Origin: Candidatus Gottesmanbacteria bacterium
GTDB taxonomy: Bacteria; Patescibacteria; Microgenomatia; UBA10105; UBA927
Assembly (NCBI GenBank): GCA_903821745.1
Contig: CAIJMI010000005.1
Coordinates: 124,001 to 188,000, forward strand
Length of the DNA: 64,000 nucleotides
Reading direction: 5' to 3'
Part shown: positions 7,000-16,226 of the stretch, one piece after another
How the letters are laid out: the number at the start of each line of letters is the position of its first letter
Position numbering within the stretch: the first letter of the stretch is position 1
Translations under genes and position numbers: made by a program
Notes under the pieces: model-generated
What the model was told of the DNA's origin: nothing
Databases searched by the model: none
Seen by the model: only the letters and a program-made list of their open reading frames with translations

Positions 7000-9900
7000 A
7001 TGAAAAAAAGACAAAAGGTTTTATTGCAAAAAACCATTTCACTGTTTACAGGATTTCTGTTGGTGTTTCAATCCTTGACATCAGGTTTTTTTATATCTTC
7101 AAAGGTTTCTGCACAGGACGCAACAGTTACTGAAGCGCCAACACCAATACCTGTGACAACGCCTGAACCTCAACCAACTGATGAAATAACAACACCAACA
7201 CTTGTACCAACAGAAATTACTACACCAACACCAACTGAAGAACTAACACCAACCATAATTCCGACAGATACTGCAACACCTACACCAACAGAGTACACAA
7301 CACCAACTATTGAACCAACAACAGAACCAACCGTTGATACCCCGACGGAAGAACCAAAAAATAATTCACCGCCTACCAATAAGAAATCAGGAGAAATTCT
7401 CACTGGTGTATCAACTACGATCGCATCAACACAACCTCCAGCAACTCCAACTGTAACAGCTATACCATCTGAAACTGGTGAAATCCAAGCGACCATCCTT
7501 AAAAATGTTCAATCACAAACTCTTGATATCGATGGTGTCAATCCAGATGGCAGTGCAAAACTAACCACAGATAAAGCAGACTATGCACCAACAGATACTG
7601 CCATTATTTCAGGAAAGGATTTTTCACCAAACACTACATATGAATTAACCATTAGTTCATCTGATAATCCAGCAACATCAACAACCGTGTCTGTTTCAAC
7701 AAATGAAAATGGGGAATTTATTTACGCCTACCAACTTGATGGAAACTACAGACCAAATTATACGGTGGCGATATCTAATAACAGACAAATAATTACAGCA
7801 ACAACGTTTACTGATGGATTTAAAATCGATATATGTCACTCGACCGGGTCTACCTCAAACCCATACACAAACCCAGAAGTAAGTATTAATTCCTTAGATG
7901 ATTGTATAAATGTTGGAGGACATGGATCGGATATAAATGATATCATTCCGCCATTTACTTTTTCCTACAGAGGTTCCACCTGCTCATATCCTGGACAAAA
8001 TATTACTTCCTATAATCAGGCATTTTTGGATAATGGTTGTTCCTCACCTGCTGACCTAAAAGTAACAAAAACAAATGACCTCAATGGAGGTAATGCCATC
8101 TTAGATCAAAACTTTACCTGGAGTATCAAGATCCAAAATATAGGAAGTGGTGATGCGAAATTTAACGAAAACGAAACGATTTTCAAGGATAATTTACCGA
8201 ACAGCAACGTAATCTATGGGACTCCTACAATAGCCACACATAATAATATTGATAACGACGAACATATCATCTGTTCAAGAACCGGATATGACATTACCTG
8301 TAAGGTTGAAAACAATCATGATGTGACAATCCATGCAAACGGATATTTTATCATTACAGTAACCGCAAAATTTAGCATCGAAAACACATACATAAATCCA
8401 AGAACTGATGGGCTATGTCGAGTAGATCCAAACAGTACCATTCCAGATCCAGACAGAACAAATAATGATTGTACGAACAGTGTTACTGTAGGTAATCAAT
8501 CGCCAACAACAGGCACGCTTACCGTTATCAAACATGTCGACAATACCGGCGGAGGGACAAAACAGGCTACGGATTTCCAATTAACCGTTTCAGGTACAAG
8601 CAATCCGAATCCAAGTACGTTTTCTGGAATGGAAAGTCCAGGACAGGCAGTGACGTTACAAGCCGGTTCTTACAATGTAACAGAAGGTAGTCACACGGGA
8701 TATACCGTTTCCTATGTTGGATGTTCCGGTACATTTAGTCCAACAGCACCAACAACATGCACAGTTACCAATACCTATATTCCGGTCTGTGGGGACGGTA
8801 CCCCATACGGACGAGAACAATGCGATGATGGGAATACTACAAATGGTGACGGATGCAGTGCAACATGTACAATCGAATCAGGAACAATTAACGGCTATAA
8901 ATACGATGATGCAGACGGAAACACCTCAACCGTCGGAGATCAAACTGCTGTTTCCGGTTGGGGCGTGACATTATATCAATGTGTCGACAGCTGGACCCCT
9001 GCAACATGTACAACAATAGTCAGTTCAACCACGACAGACACAAACGGACACTATGCCTTTACCAATTTGTACGACCATATGTATCGCGTTGTTGAAGAAT
9101 CAAGAACAAATTGGCAAACCCTTTCACCAACAAACGGAATTATGGACGTAAATTTGGGAGCTGGTGCGACAGCAACGGTGAATTTCATTAACACGCGTCT
9201 TGGATCCATCTCCGGGTATAAATATGAAGACCAAAACGGAACAATCGATACAGAAAACACCGATACAAATCCTGTAAGTAATTGGAGTATAAGCCTTTGG
9301 AGGCTTATCGGAAACACATGGACACATCAATCTGATACGACAACAGGAACATCGGGACAGTACTCGTTTACCGGTCTTCTCCCCGGTAATTACCAAGTCC
9401 GTGAAGCAGCACAGACAAACTGGACTAATCTACTTCCAACAACAATCGACGTGGCTATCACATCAGGAATGAACAGCACGGATAAAAATTTCCTGAATAC
9501 CTATGTAGAAGAAACAGATAAACGTGTCACACTCTGTCACGCAACGGAGGGGAATCATGAATTTAATCAAATCACCGTTTCTACATCAGGAGCATATCAT
9601 GGACATATCGCACATGAAGACGTGAATGATATTATCCCGCCATTTGTGTATAACGACACAACCTACTCACAAAATTGGGAGGGAAATACACTCAACCAAG
9701 ACACATGGGAAAATGGTTGTGTTGTCCCAACAGGTACAATCCATGGATTTAAATGGAATGATCTCGATGGAAATCATGAAATGAACGGAGATGAATCCGT
9801 ACTGAGTGGATGGACGATTAATCTTTATAAATACAACGGAGAAACATACGATTTTGTAGCCTCCATGCAAACTGCGGATTCCACGAGTCCTCATTTTGGC

Positions 9901-10722
9901 TGGTATTGGTTTGAACATTTGATGAACGGTCAATATAAAGTCTGTGAGCAAGCACAGACCGGGTGGACACAAACGTTCCCACAAAACCAAACAGGAAATT
10001 GCTATGTAATTAATTTACCCGACGGTAATTCTTATGGATTTCCGGAAGGACTGAATTACGTTTCCGGTCCTGAATATAATTTTGGCAACCAGTATGCATC
10101 ACCGGAACTGCAACTTTCAAAAACAAATAATGCTACGGGGGATCAAACACCTGGATCAATTGTTACCTATACGTTAAAAGTAAAAGCGCTTAATAATAAC
10201 GCATACAACGTAAAAGTAATTGATCTTGTTCCACAAGGATTTGTATTTACCGGAGATTGGACCGCAACCATAAATGGAAATCCAATGACCATCGGTGCAC
10301 CAACATATCATTCACCAGGAACATGGTCACTCGGAAACTTACAAAAAGATGATGAAATCATACTTACCATGACAACAAAAATAGCTGACAGTCAAAAACC
10401 GGGATTATATAAAGATCTTGCACTTGCCTATGGATGTCAAACGAACACTGACATTTTTTGCTCTGATGTCACAGCAACAGCCGTCGGAGAAGGACAACTC
10501 AATACAACATTTGTTGGAACACAGGTAAATATTGTTAAAGAACAACAGGACGATAAGACACTCACCGTAACCCATGAAGAAACAGGGAGTGTCCTTGGCG
10601 CCACAACAGAACTTCCGTCAACCGGCGCAGATGCAAAATGGGTAGTTATCGCAATGTCACTGATTATCACGGGACTTGGCGCGATTGTTATAAGTTCAAA
10701 AATGAGGAGATATCATGCGTAA
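7000..10722 (+). CDS. Large LPXTG-type cell-surface protein with repeated prealbumin-like and DUF11 domains
   Basis: A 1240-aa exported protein. Layout: signal segment (1-39); Thr/Pro/Glu-rich stalk (about 42-130); Ig-like domain (about 185-255, starting near DKADYAPTDT); a Cys/His domain ending in DIIPPF (about 277-350); DUF11-like domain (about 352-495); a short collagen-adhesin-like domain (about 505-590); a CDDGN Cys-rich repeat (about 598-622); three SdrD-B/prealbumin-like domains (beginning GYKYDD, GYKYED and GFKWND); a second Cys/His-DIIPPF domain (about 842-905); a C-terminal DUF11 (about 1030-1150). It ends in LPSTG, a membrane helix and basic residues, the classic sortase signal. 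A sortase gene lies 900 bp downstream. Likely role: adhesin or surface-layer filament. Confidence 0.85.
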   Translation: MKKRQKVLLQKTISLFTGFLLVFQSLTSGFFISSKVSAQDATVTEAPTPIPVTTPEPQPTDEITTPTLVPTEITTPTPTEELTPTIIPTDTATPTPTEYTTPTIEPTTEPTVDTPTEEPKNNSPPTNKKSGEILTGVSTTIASTQPPATPTVTAIPSETGEIQATILKNVQSQTLDIDGVNPDGSAKLTTDKADYAPTDTAIISGKDFSPNTTYELTISSSDNPATSTTVSVSTNENGEFIYAYQLDGNYRPNYTVAISNNRQIITATTFTDGFKIDICHSTGSTSNPYTNPEVSINSLDDCINVGGHGSDINDIIPPFTFSYRGSTCSYPGQNITSYNQAFLDNGCSSPADLKVTKTNDLNGGNAILDQNFTWSIKIQNIGSGDAKFNENETIFKDNLPNSNVIYGTPTIATHNNIDNDEHIICSRTGYDITCKVENNHDVTIHANGYFIITVTAKFSIENTYINPRTDGLCRVDPNSTIPDPDRTNNDCTNSVTVGNQSPTTGTLTVIKHVDNTGGGTKQATDFQLTVSGTSNPNPSTFSGMESPGQAVTLQAGSYNVTEGSHTGYTVSYVGCSGTFSPTAPTTCTVTNTYIPVCGDGTPYGREQCDDGNTTNGDGCSATCTIESGTINGYKYDDADGNTSTVGDQTAVSGWGVTLYQCVDSWTPATCTTIVSSTTTDTNGHYAFTNLYDHMYRVVEESRTNWQTLSPTNGIMDVNLGAGATATVNFINTRLGSISGYKYEDQNGTIDTENTDTNPVSNWSISLWRLIGNTWTHQSDTTTGTSGQYSFTGLLPGNYQVREAAQTNWTNLLPTTIDVAITSGMNSTDKNFLNTYVEETDKRVTLCHATEGNHEFNQITVSTSGAYHGHIAHEDVNDIIPPFVYNDTTYSQNWEGNTLNQDTWENGCVVPTGTIHGFKWNDLDGNHEMNGDESVLSGWTINLYKYNGETYDFVASMQTADSTSPHFGWYWFEHLMNGQYKVCEQAQTGWTQTFPQNQTGNCYVINLPDGNSYGFPEGLNYVSGPEYNFGNQYASPELQLSKTNNATGDQTPGSIVTYTLKVKALNNNAYNVKVIDLVPQGFVFTGDWTATINGNPMTIGAPTYHSPGTWSLGNLQKDDEIILTMTTKIADSQKPGLYKDLALAYGCQTNTDIFCSDVTATAVGEGQLNTTFVGTQVNIVKEQQDDKTLTVTHEETGSVLGATTELPSTGADAKWVVIAMSLIITGLGAIVISSKMRRYHA

Positions 10723-11656
10723 ACTATTTGCAACAATCATATCAATCATCGTTATTTCTATCGCAATACAACAGCCAGTATTTGCTGCAGAATTATTATC
10801 AATTCGTCTGGAACAGCCGAAAACACCAACAAATCAACAATTATTTGATATTACTTTTGTGACACTCGACCTCATGGGACGAGATGTCACCGTCATGTGT
10901 TACAAACAGGGGCCAGGCGATGCATCATTTATTCAATTCGGTGCATCCCAAACATTTACAAATGGGGGGAATACCGGCATTTGTACTATTGACTCAAGTA
11001 TTGTCAATACAAAGGGAAATTATACATTCAAAGTTGTTGCAACAGCAGGCAGTGATTCCAAAGAAGACACAGCAGGTATTTCATATACCAATGATGGTCC
11101 AGGTGACCCAACAGGATATTCCAAAGATCGAGTAAATCTCTGTGATTACAAAATTAAATTTCATAGCGCAGATGATAACGGGAGAACAATTAAAATTGAG
11201 GTGTACCGCTCAGAAAATAAAACATTCACCGCGGATACTGGATCGCGAGTTGATACGATCTTCTTAGGGTCAAACATCGACGGGCAATCCATCACTACAC
11301 CTCCAAGCTGTGACAAAAATTACTATTTTGCAATCCGAGCTTTTGACAGTGCAGGTAATGGATCAAGTCTTGTCGGTGACAGTGAAACCACGGTAACAAC
11401 TACCACGACAACAACGGGCGCCACACCAAAACAGGGTGCAATAGTACTCACAACATCTAGCGAAGGATCTGTACTTGGCAAAGAATCAACAGCATCGGAA
11501 GAGGGAAAAGTACTTGGACTTGAAACACCAACAACAAAACCAACAGCGACGCTTAAAGAATTCCTGAAAAACAATGGTATACTAATATTCGGTATTCTGT
11601 TATTCGTCATCGGCATTATTGGTTTGTATGTCTCCAAAAAGAAAAAAAGTAACTAA
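10715..11656 (+). CDS. Exported, C-terminally anchored Ig-like protein
   Basis: A 313-aa protein with a signal peptide (1-24, ending FAAE), a beta-rich extracellular part (about 30-225) with paired Cys residues, a Thr-rich linker with two VLG motifs (GSVLGKE, GKVLGLE), a C-terminal membrane helix (about 285-306) and a basic tail KKKKSN. There is no clear LPXTG, so it is probably held by its helix. It overlaps the large surface protein by 8 bp and the sortase by 29 bp, so it is coupled to both and likely works with them at the surface. Family not recognised. Confidence 0.72.
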   Translation: MRKLFATIISIIVISIAIQQPVFAAELLSIRLEQPKTPTNQQLFDITFVTLDLMGRDVTVMCYKQGPGDASFIQFGASQTFTNGGNTGICTIDSSIVNTKGNYTFKVVATAGSDSKEDTAGISYTNDGPGDPTGYSKDRVNLCDYKIKFHSADDNGRTIKIEVYRSENKTFTADTGSRVDTIFLGSNIDGQSITTPPSCDKNYYFAIRAFDSAGNGSSLVGDSETTVTTTTTTTGATPKQGAIVLTTSSEGSVLGKESTASEEGKVLGLETPTTKPTATLKEFLKNNGILIFGILLFVIGIIGLYVSKKKKSN

Positions 11657-12290
11657 ACGACTCTCGAAATCACCCAGAATTATACTTATCAGCGGTATAT
11701 GTCTTATTGGATTAGGGCTATTACTTCTTTTCATAACATTCATGCCGATAGCCGTAAATGAAATACACTACCATCTACAATCACAAAATCCAGTGACTGT
11801 CTCAGACACTCAACAATTGGGAAATGGCAAAACCATAGTTATCAAGCCAATCAATGATGTATTTGGCATCGTCATTCCAAAAATACGGGCAAATGCCGCA
11901 ATTATTCCAAATGTGGATCCATATGATAGTTCTGCTTATCAACGAGCGCTCACCAAAGGAGTGGCACATGCAAAAGGTTCGGTATTTCCAGGGCAAGTAG
12001 GGAACGTGTTTATTTTTTCTCATTCCTCAGTTAATTTTTTTGAAGCCCTACGATACAACTCAATCTTCTATCTCCTTGATAAACTGGAAGTGGATGATCT
12101 TATTTATGTATATTTTAATAAAGAACAGTTTATCTACCGCGTTACTGAAAAAAAACTTATTACTCCAGATCAGGTCTATTATTTAGCCGAAAAAACAAAT
12201 GACAGACTAATCACGCTTATGACCTGTTGGCCACCTGGCACAACATTCAAACGCCTTATTATCCGTGGTATACTGACAACTCAACCATAA
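11628..12290 (+). CDS. Sortase (class D/E-like transpeptidase)
   Basis: A 220-aa membrane-anchored sortase with a basic N-terminus, a membrane helix (about 18-40) and a catalytic beta-barrel. The triad is visible: His in FIFSHSS (about residue 130), Cys in LMTCWPPGT (about 202) and Arg in KRLIIRG (about 213). It should cleave LPXTG-type signals and attach proteins to a cell-wall nucleophile; the LPSTG protein at 7000 is the obvious substrate. ATG 11628 was chosen over an in-frame TTG nine bases upstream. It overlaps the preceding gene, consistent with a surface-display operon. Confidence 0.87.
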   Translation: MSPKRKKVTKRLSKSPRIILISGICLIGLGLLLLFITFMPIAVNEIHYHLQSQNPVTVSDTQQLGNGKTIVIKPINDVFGIVIPKIRANAAIIPNVDPYDSSAYQRALTKGVAHAKGSVFPGQVGNVFIFSHSSVNFFEALRYNSIFYLLDKLEVDDLIYVYFNKEQFIYRVTEKKLITPDQVYYLAEKTNDRLITLMTCWPPGTTFKRLIIRGILTTQP

Positions 12291-12297
12291 AACTATT

Positions 12298-12825
12298 ATG
12301 CTTCCCTGGATTTTTCTTGTCATGCAGTTGTTATTCGCTTTACTATTTTTTTATCTTGCACTCGCGTTTCTCACCGGTGCACCGTTTGTCCCTTCAACAA
12401 ACACAGTATCGGTAACTATGGTCAATATGGCCCAACTGAAAAAGGGCAATCGTATTTACGATTTAGGATCAGGTGATGGCAGATTATTGTTTCTTGCGGC
12501 CGCGCGTGGCGCAAAAACAATTGGATTGGAAATAAACCCGTATTTAGTGCTGTATTCGAACCTCAAAGCCATGTTTTCTCCATTTAGAAAAACCGTACGC
12601 ACTTATTGGAAAAATTTTTGGGCTACGGATTTTACCAATGCTGATGTTGTTTTTGTGTATCTTCTTCCATGGAAAATGGAAAAACTGGAAAAGAAACTCT
12701 TAAAGGAAATGAAACCCGGCAGTAAAATCGTATCCAATAGTTTTATTTTTCTTCATTTGCCCTGCACCAAAAAAGATCCAATCAATCATGTGTATCTGTT
12801 TACTATACCCAAAAAGCGAATATAA
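12298..12825 (+). CDS. Membrane-anchored class I SAM-dependent methyltransferase
   Basis: A 175-aa protein with one N-terminal membrane helix (about 3-25) and a Rossmann methyltransferase domain. Motif I is YDLGSGDGRLLFLAA (about 54-68), followed by the acidic residue of motif II in TIGLEINPY and by VVFVYLLPWKMEKLEKKL. The substrate is unknown; the anchor suggests action at the inner membrane face. It follows the sortase by 7 bp and precedes the PH-domain protein by 11 bp, so it appears to be part of the surface operon. The fold call is firm, the target is not. Confidence 0.78.
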   Translation: MLPWIFLVMQLLFALLFFYLALAFLTGAPFVPSTNTVSVTMVNMAQLKKGNRIYDLGSGDGRLLFLAAARGAKTIGLEINPYLVLYSNLKAMFSPFRKTVRTYWKNFWATDFTNADVVFVYLLPWKMEKLEKKLLKEMKPGSKIVSNSFIFLHLPCTKKDPINHVYLFTIPKKRI

Positions 12826-12836
12826 TAAGGAGGCAT

Positions 12837-13400
12837 ATGAAATTTGACGGACAACAATCAGACGAAAAAGTATTATACGTCATTACTCCACATAACAGCA
12901 AACTGATTCTTTCCATTTTTTTCACCACTATTTCCATTCTGGCTGTCGGCGCATTCTTGTTTGGCGTCACAACATTTTTTCCTGAATTTATTAATCTCCT
13001 TCGAACCATCATTGTTCTCATGCTATTGTTGGGAACAATCATTGCAGGCTGGTGGATCTGGCAAGCACAAGTTCATGACCGAACCTACATCACTGACCGG
13101 CGGATCATTCGTTTTGACGTAGTGTCACCGTTTTTTACGAACAAACGGGCGTTGTTTTGGAATGAAGTCTTAAAAGCAAAAGCATACGCACCGAATATGA
13201 TCATACGAATTTTAAAAATTGGCGTACTCCAAATAGAACCCGTTGCAGCAGAACATGAAAGCATTATTATTCCTGATGTCTATTATCACGAAGACTTGGC
13301 AAATTATCTAGATAAAATTTTATTTACGTTTAAAAATAAACCAGCAGATATGACAACAATCAAACCCTTCATTGCAAAACCAAAAGGCAAGAGGGATTGA
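12837..13400 (+). CDS. PH-domain (YdbS/bPH2-like) membrane protein
   Basis: A 187-aa protein with two membrane helices (about 20-45 and 55-78) followed by a bacterial PH-like domain. Its typical start is RTYITDRRIIRFD, continuing with ALFWNEVLKAKAY and IIIPDVYYHEDL. Such proteins are membrane-associated scaffolds of unknown biochemical role. A strong Shine-Dalgarno (AAGGAGG) precedes ATG 12837. It is the last gene of the 7.0-13.4 kb cassette; thrS downstream has a separate promoter. Confidence 0.75.
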   Translation: MKFDGQQSDEKVLYVITPHNSKLILSIFFTTISILAVGAFLFGVTTFFPEFINLLRTIIVLMLLLGTIIAGWWIWQAQVHDRTYITDRRIIRFDVVSPFFTNKRALFWNEVLKAKAYAPNMIIRILKIGVLQIEPVAAEHESIIIPDVYYHEDLANYLDKILFTFKNKPADMTTIKPFIAKPKGKRD

Positions 13401-13406
13401 AAAGTA

Positions 13407-13583
13407 TTGGGCAATGGGGTACGATACATATATTCTCGTTTGCATGAGATATAACTAACCTCAAAGAGAATCGCTGCATCCCGCGTAAAGATGTTGTAAT
13501 GAAGTCACAAGAAGTTGGATGGAACCTTCCGAAGCACTCGGAATCCAACAGAAGGTGACTTTTTTGTATATAAAGGAGTATCT
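13407..13583 (+). promoter_or_regulatory. thrS promoter and structured leader ending in a terminator-like hairpin
   Basis: TTGGGC (13407-13412), a 16-bp spacer and TATATT (13429-13434) predict a start near 13441 and a ~140-nt leader. A long compound hairpin is visible: AAGTCAC (13502-13508) with GTGACTT (13555-13561), a purine-rich 5x5 internal loop, GTTGGAT (13514-13520) with ATCCAAC (13543-13549), and CCGA/TCGG at the tip, followed by a T tract to 13565. TGGAACC (13520-13526) resembles the bulge core of T-box antiterminators, but no convincing Stem I was found. AAGGAG just before ATG 13584 sets the start. Confidence 0.5.
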
Positions 13584-15377
13584 ATGTCACAAGTACTAGA
13601 AGAAAAATTAGAAAAACTATCCAAAGAAGAACAACAACTGTGGGCACTGCGCCATACGGCAGAACATATTCTTCATACTGCCATGCAAAATCTCTACCCA
13701 CCCTTAAAAAAAGCAATGGGACCTGCAACGGAAGACGGATTTTACAATGATTTTGACTTAGACGAAAAGATCTCAGAAGCAGATTTTCCAAAAATTGAAA
13801 AAGAAATGCAGCGGCTTATTGATGCAGACTATCCAATGGAGCAATCATTAATTAGTCCTTCCGAAGCCAAAGAATTATTTAAAAATAATCCATACAAACT
13901 CGAATGGATTGATGAAATTGAAAAACGGGGAGAAAAAGTGTCAGTGTTCACAATGGGAAAAGAAGACACGGATCTTTGCAGCGGCCCACATGCATCATCA
14001 ACGGGCGCTGTTAAAGCGTTTAAGCTCCTCTCAATTGCCGGTGCGTATTGGCATGGGGATGAAAAAAATAAAATGCTAACGAGAATCTACGGCACTGCAT
14101 TTAGCTCCAAAAAAGAACTGGATGAGTATCTTGCTCGCATCGAAGAAGCCAAAAAACGCGATCACAGAAAAATTGGAAAAGATTTGGGACTGTTTGTATT
14201 TGCCGATCTTATCGGTAAAGGACTTCCGATGCTTACGGCAAAAGGGGCAACCATCAGACGGGAACTGGAGCGGTTTATTGTTGATGAAGAACTCAAACGC
14301 GGATACAGCCACGTCATCACGCCGCCGCTTGCAAAGGTAGATTTATATAAAACGAGCGGCCACTATCCATATTATAAAAATACCATGTATCCTCCAATGA
14401 AAGTAGATGAAGAGGAACTGATTCTGCGTCCGATGACCTGTCCGCATCATTTTATGCTTTACAAATCGGAACAGCATAGCTATCGCGAACTTCCAATTCG
14501 TCTGGCAGAATTATCCCCTCAATTTCGTTATGAAAAAAGTGGGGAACTGACCGGCCTTATGCGCGTCCGCATGTTTTGTCTTGCAGATGCCCATATTATT
14601 AGTCAGCCTGAGAATGCAAAAGATGAAATTAAAAAAGTATTGGACCTGATCGATTTTGTGAACGCAACCCTTGGAATGAAAAAAGGAGTTGATTACTGCT
14701 ATCGTCTCTCGCTTGGCGACAGAAACGATACAAAAAAATATTACAAGGATGATGCCGCATGGGATCATGCAGAACAAGTACTCAGGGAGGTACTTGTTGA
14801 AACAAAGGCACCATTTTTTGAGGCACCAAATGAAGCAGCGTTTTACGGACCGAAAATTGATATACAGGTCAAAAATGTTGCGGGTCACGAGGAAACCGCA
14901 TTTACGGTGCAATATGACTTTGTCATGCCGAAACGGTTTGAACTAACGTATATTGACTCCGACGGGAAAGAAAAAGAACCAATCGTTATTCATAGGTCAA
15001 GTCTTGGTGCATTTGAACGGACCATGGCATTTTTGCTAGAACATTTTGCCGGTGCACTCCCAACCTGGTTGAGCCCAGTCCAAGTACAGGTGTTACCAAT
15101 TGCCGACCGTCACGCAGAATATGCAACAAAGGTCGTAGAATCCCTTAAAAAGAACAATATACGTGCGGTCCTTGATGATAGATCAGAAACTCTTGGATCA
15201 CGAATACGGGATGCCCAACAACAAAAAGTGTCCTATATGCTCATCATTGGAGACAATGAGGTCAAAAATAATACGGTTACCGAACGGGGAAGAAGTGGAA
15301 AAAACTTTGGAGAATTCCCACTTGATGCATTCATTACGGACATCCGGAAAGAAATTGATGAAAAAATCATCAATTAA
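13584..15377 (+). CDS. thrS: Threonyl-tRNA synthetase without N-terminal TGS domain
   Basis: A 597-aa class II synthetase that charges tRNA-Thr. It begins directly with the editing (N2) domain (HTAEHILHTAMQ, about 27-38; CSGPHASSTG, about 132-141). The catalytic core follows (about 210-500), with the zinc Cys in MTCPHHFMLYK, the motif-2 region SPQFRYEKSGELTGLMRVR, and HRSSLGAFER and EHFAGALPTWLSPVQ. The C-terminal anticodon-binding domain spans about 505-595. The ~60-residue TGS domain usual in bacterial ThrRS is absent. The start at 13584 is supported by the RBS; an upstream in-frame ATG (13515) lies inside the leader hairpin. Confidence 0.95.
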   Translation: MSQVLEEKLEKLSKEEQQLWALRHTAEHILHTAMQNLYPPLKKAMGPATEDGFYNDFDLDEKISEADFPKIEKEMQRLIDADYPMEQSLISPSEAKELFKNNPYKLEWIDEIEKRGEKVSVFTMGKEDTDLCSGPHASSTGAVKAFKLLSIAGAYWHGDEKNKMLTRIYGTAFSSKKELDEYLARIEEAKKRDHRKIGKDLGLFVFADLIGKGLPMLTAKGATIRRELERFIVDEELKRGYSHVITPPLAKVDLYKTSGHYPYYKNTMYPPMKVDEEELILRPMTCPHHFMLYKSEQHSYRELPIRLAELSPQFRYEKSGELTGLMRVRMFCLADAHIISQPENAKDEIKKVLDLIDFVNATLGMKKGVDYCYRLSLGDRNDTKKYYKDDAAWDHAEQVLREVLVETKAPFFEAPNEAAFYGPKIDIQVKNVAGHEETAFTVQYDFVMPKRFELTYIDSDGKEKEPIVIHRSSLGAFERTMAFLLEHFAGALPTWLSPVQVQVLPIADRHAEYATKVVESLKKNNIRAVLDDRSETLGSRIRDAQQQKVSYMLIIGDNEVKNNTVTERGRSGKNFGEFPLDAFITDIRKEIDEKIIN

Positions 15378-15409
15378 CTCGTGGTATTCTCTTAGGGGAA
15401 TGAATTTGG

Positions 15410-15415
15410 TATAAT
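15410..15415 (+). promoter_or_regulatory. Extended -10 promoter upstream of infC
   Basis: TGG followed by TATAAT forms an extended -10; the -35 is weak. The start should be near 15422, leaving a ~33-nt leader with a small GCGC-type hairpin before the GTG of infC. Confidence 0.6.
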
Positions 15416-15454
15416 AGGAGTCAAGCGCCAGGGGAGCGCATTTATCAAAAACGC

Positions 15455-15979
15455 GTGAACACAGCATTCAAACACTACCGCATTAATTACCAAATCATTA
15501 GTCCAACCTTACGGCTATTGGATGAGGAAGGAAAACAGATCGGTATTCTTTCTAAAATTGAAGCACTCCAAAAAGCAAAAGAGCTTGACATGGATGTCGT
15601 GGAAATAGCTTCAAACGCCGTGCCGCCGGTAGCCAAACTGATTGATTTTAAGAAGTTTAAATATCAAGAACAAAAAAAGGAACGGGACAACAAAAAAAAC
15701 CAGAAGAATGTCGGGGTCAAGGAAGTCAGACTTCGACCATTTATCGGTCAACATGACTTCGATACGCGATTGAAGCAGGCAACAGACTGGCTTGCTGATG
15801 GCAATCAAATCAAAATTAACGTAGTGTTTAAAGGCCGGGAAATTACGAGAAAAGAATTTGGGTTTGACGTCATGAAACGATTTCTTGGCAGTCTTGAGTC
15901 CATCAAAGTTGTCAGAGAACCGCATCTGGAAGGAAAAGTACTTTCCGCAATGGTCGTCCCCGCAAAAAAAGCCGCATAA
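15455..15979 (+). CDS. infC: Translation initiation factor IF-3
   Basis: A 174-aa protein with both IF-3 domains: N-terminal (about 1-75, with YRINYQIISPTLRLLDEEG and AKELDMDVVEIA) and C-terminal (about 85-170, with VKEVRLRPFIGQHDFDTRLKQA and FKGREITRKEFG). It binds the 30S subunit and checks initiator tRNA. The start is GTG. The order infC-rpmI-rplT is the conserved bacterial operon, though rpmI also has its own promoter within the gap. Confidence 0.96.
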   Translation: MNTAFKHYRINYQIISPTLRLLDEEGKQIGILSKIEALQKAKELDMDVVEIASNAVPPVAKLIDFKKFKYQEQKKERDNKKNQKNVGVKEVRLRPFIGQHDFDTRLKQATDWLADGNQIKINVVFKGREITRKEFGFDVMKRFLGSLESIKVVREPHLEGKVLSAMVVPAKKAA

Positions 15980-15987
15980 TATTTGTC

Positions 15988-16016
15988 TTGCGTCATGCGC
16001 AAAATTGCCGTATAAT
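15988..16016 (+). promoter_or_regulatory. Internal promoter for rpmI-rplT (leaderless)
   Basis: TTGCGT (15988-15993), a 17-bp spacer and a perfect TATAAT (16011-16016). ATG 16024 follows 7 nt after the -10, so the message should start at the A of the start codon. Confidence 0.75.
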
Positions 16017-16023
16017 ACACTCT

Positions 16024-16221
16024 ATGCCAAAAGTAAAAACGAGAAAAATCGCAACAAAACGCTTTAAAGTCAGCAAAGGCGGAAAGGTCATGCACCGAGT
16101 TCAAGGCGCACGGCATTTGCGTTCAACTAAAAGTGCCTCCCGAAAACGGAGACAGGATAAAATTAAATCATTGACGAATCACAAATATATTCAGAACATG
16201 AAGCGCTTTTTAGAAACATAA
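16024..16221 (+). CDS. rpmI: 50S ribosomal protein L35
   Basis: A 65-aa, highly basic protein beginning MPKVKTRKIATKRFKVSKGG, the L35 signature, followed by HLRSTKSASRKRRQD. I placed the start at 16024; a longer reading from 15988 would run through the promoter. It lies 5 bp before rplT. The length is normal for L35. Confidence 0.95.
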   Translation: MPKVKTRKIATKRFKVSKGGKVMHRVQGARHLRSTKSASRKRRQDKIKSLTNHKYIQNMKRFLET

Positions 16222-16226
16222 ATACC

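Noticed and set aside
7170..7496. 108-aa reading frame on the minus strand
   Set aside because: It is the antisense of the Thr/Pro repeats of the surface protein; Val/Gly low complexity, no RBS.
13441..13583. Canonical T-box riboswitch
   Set aside because: Only a TGGAACC core matches; the Stem I elements (AGTA bulge, GA kink-turn, specifier loop) are not convincing.
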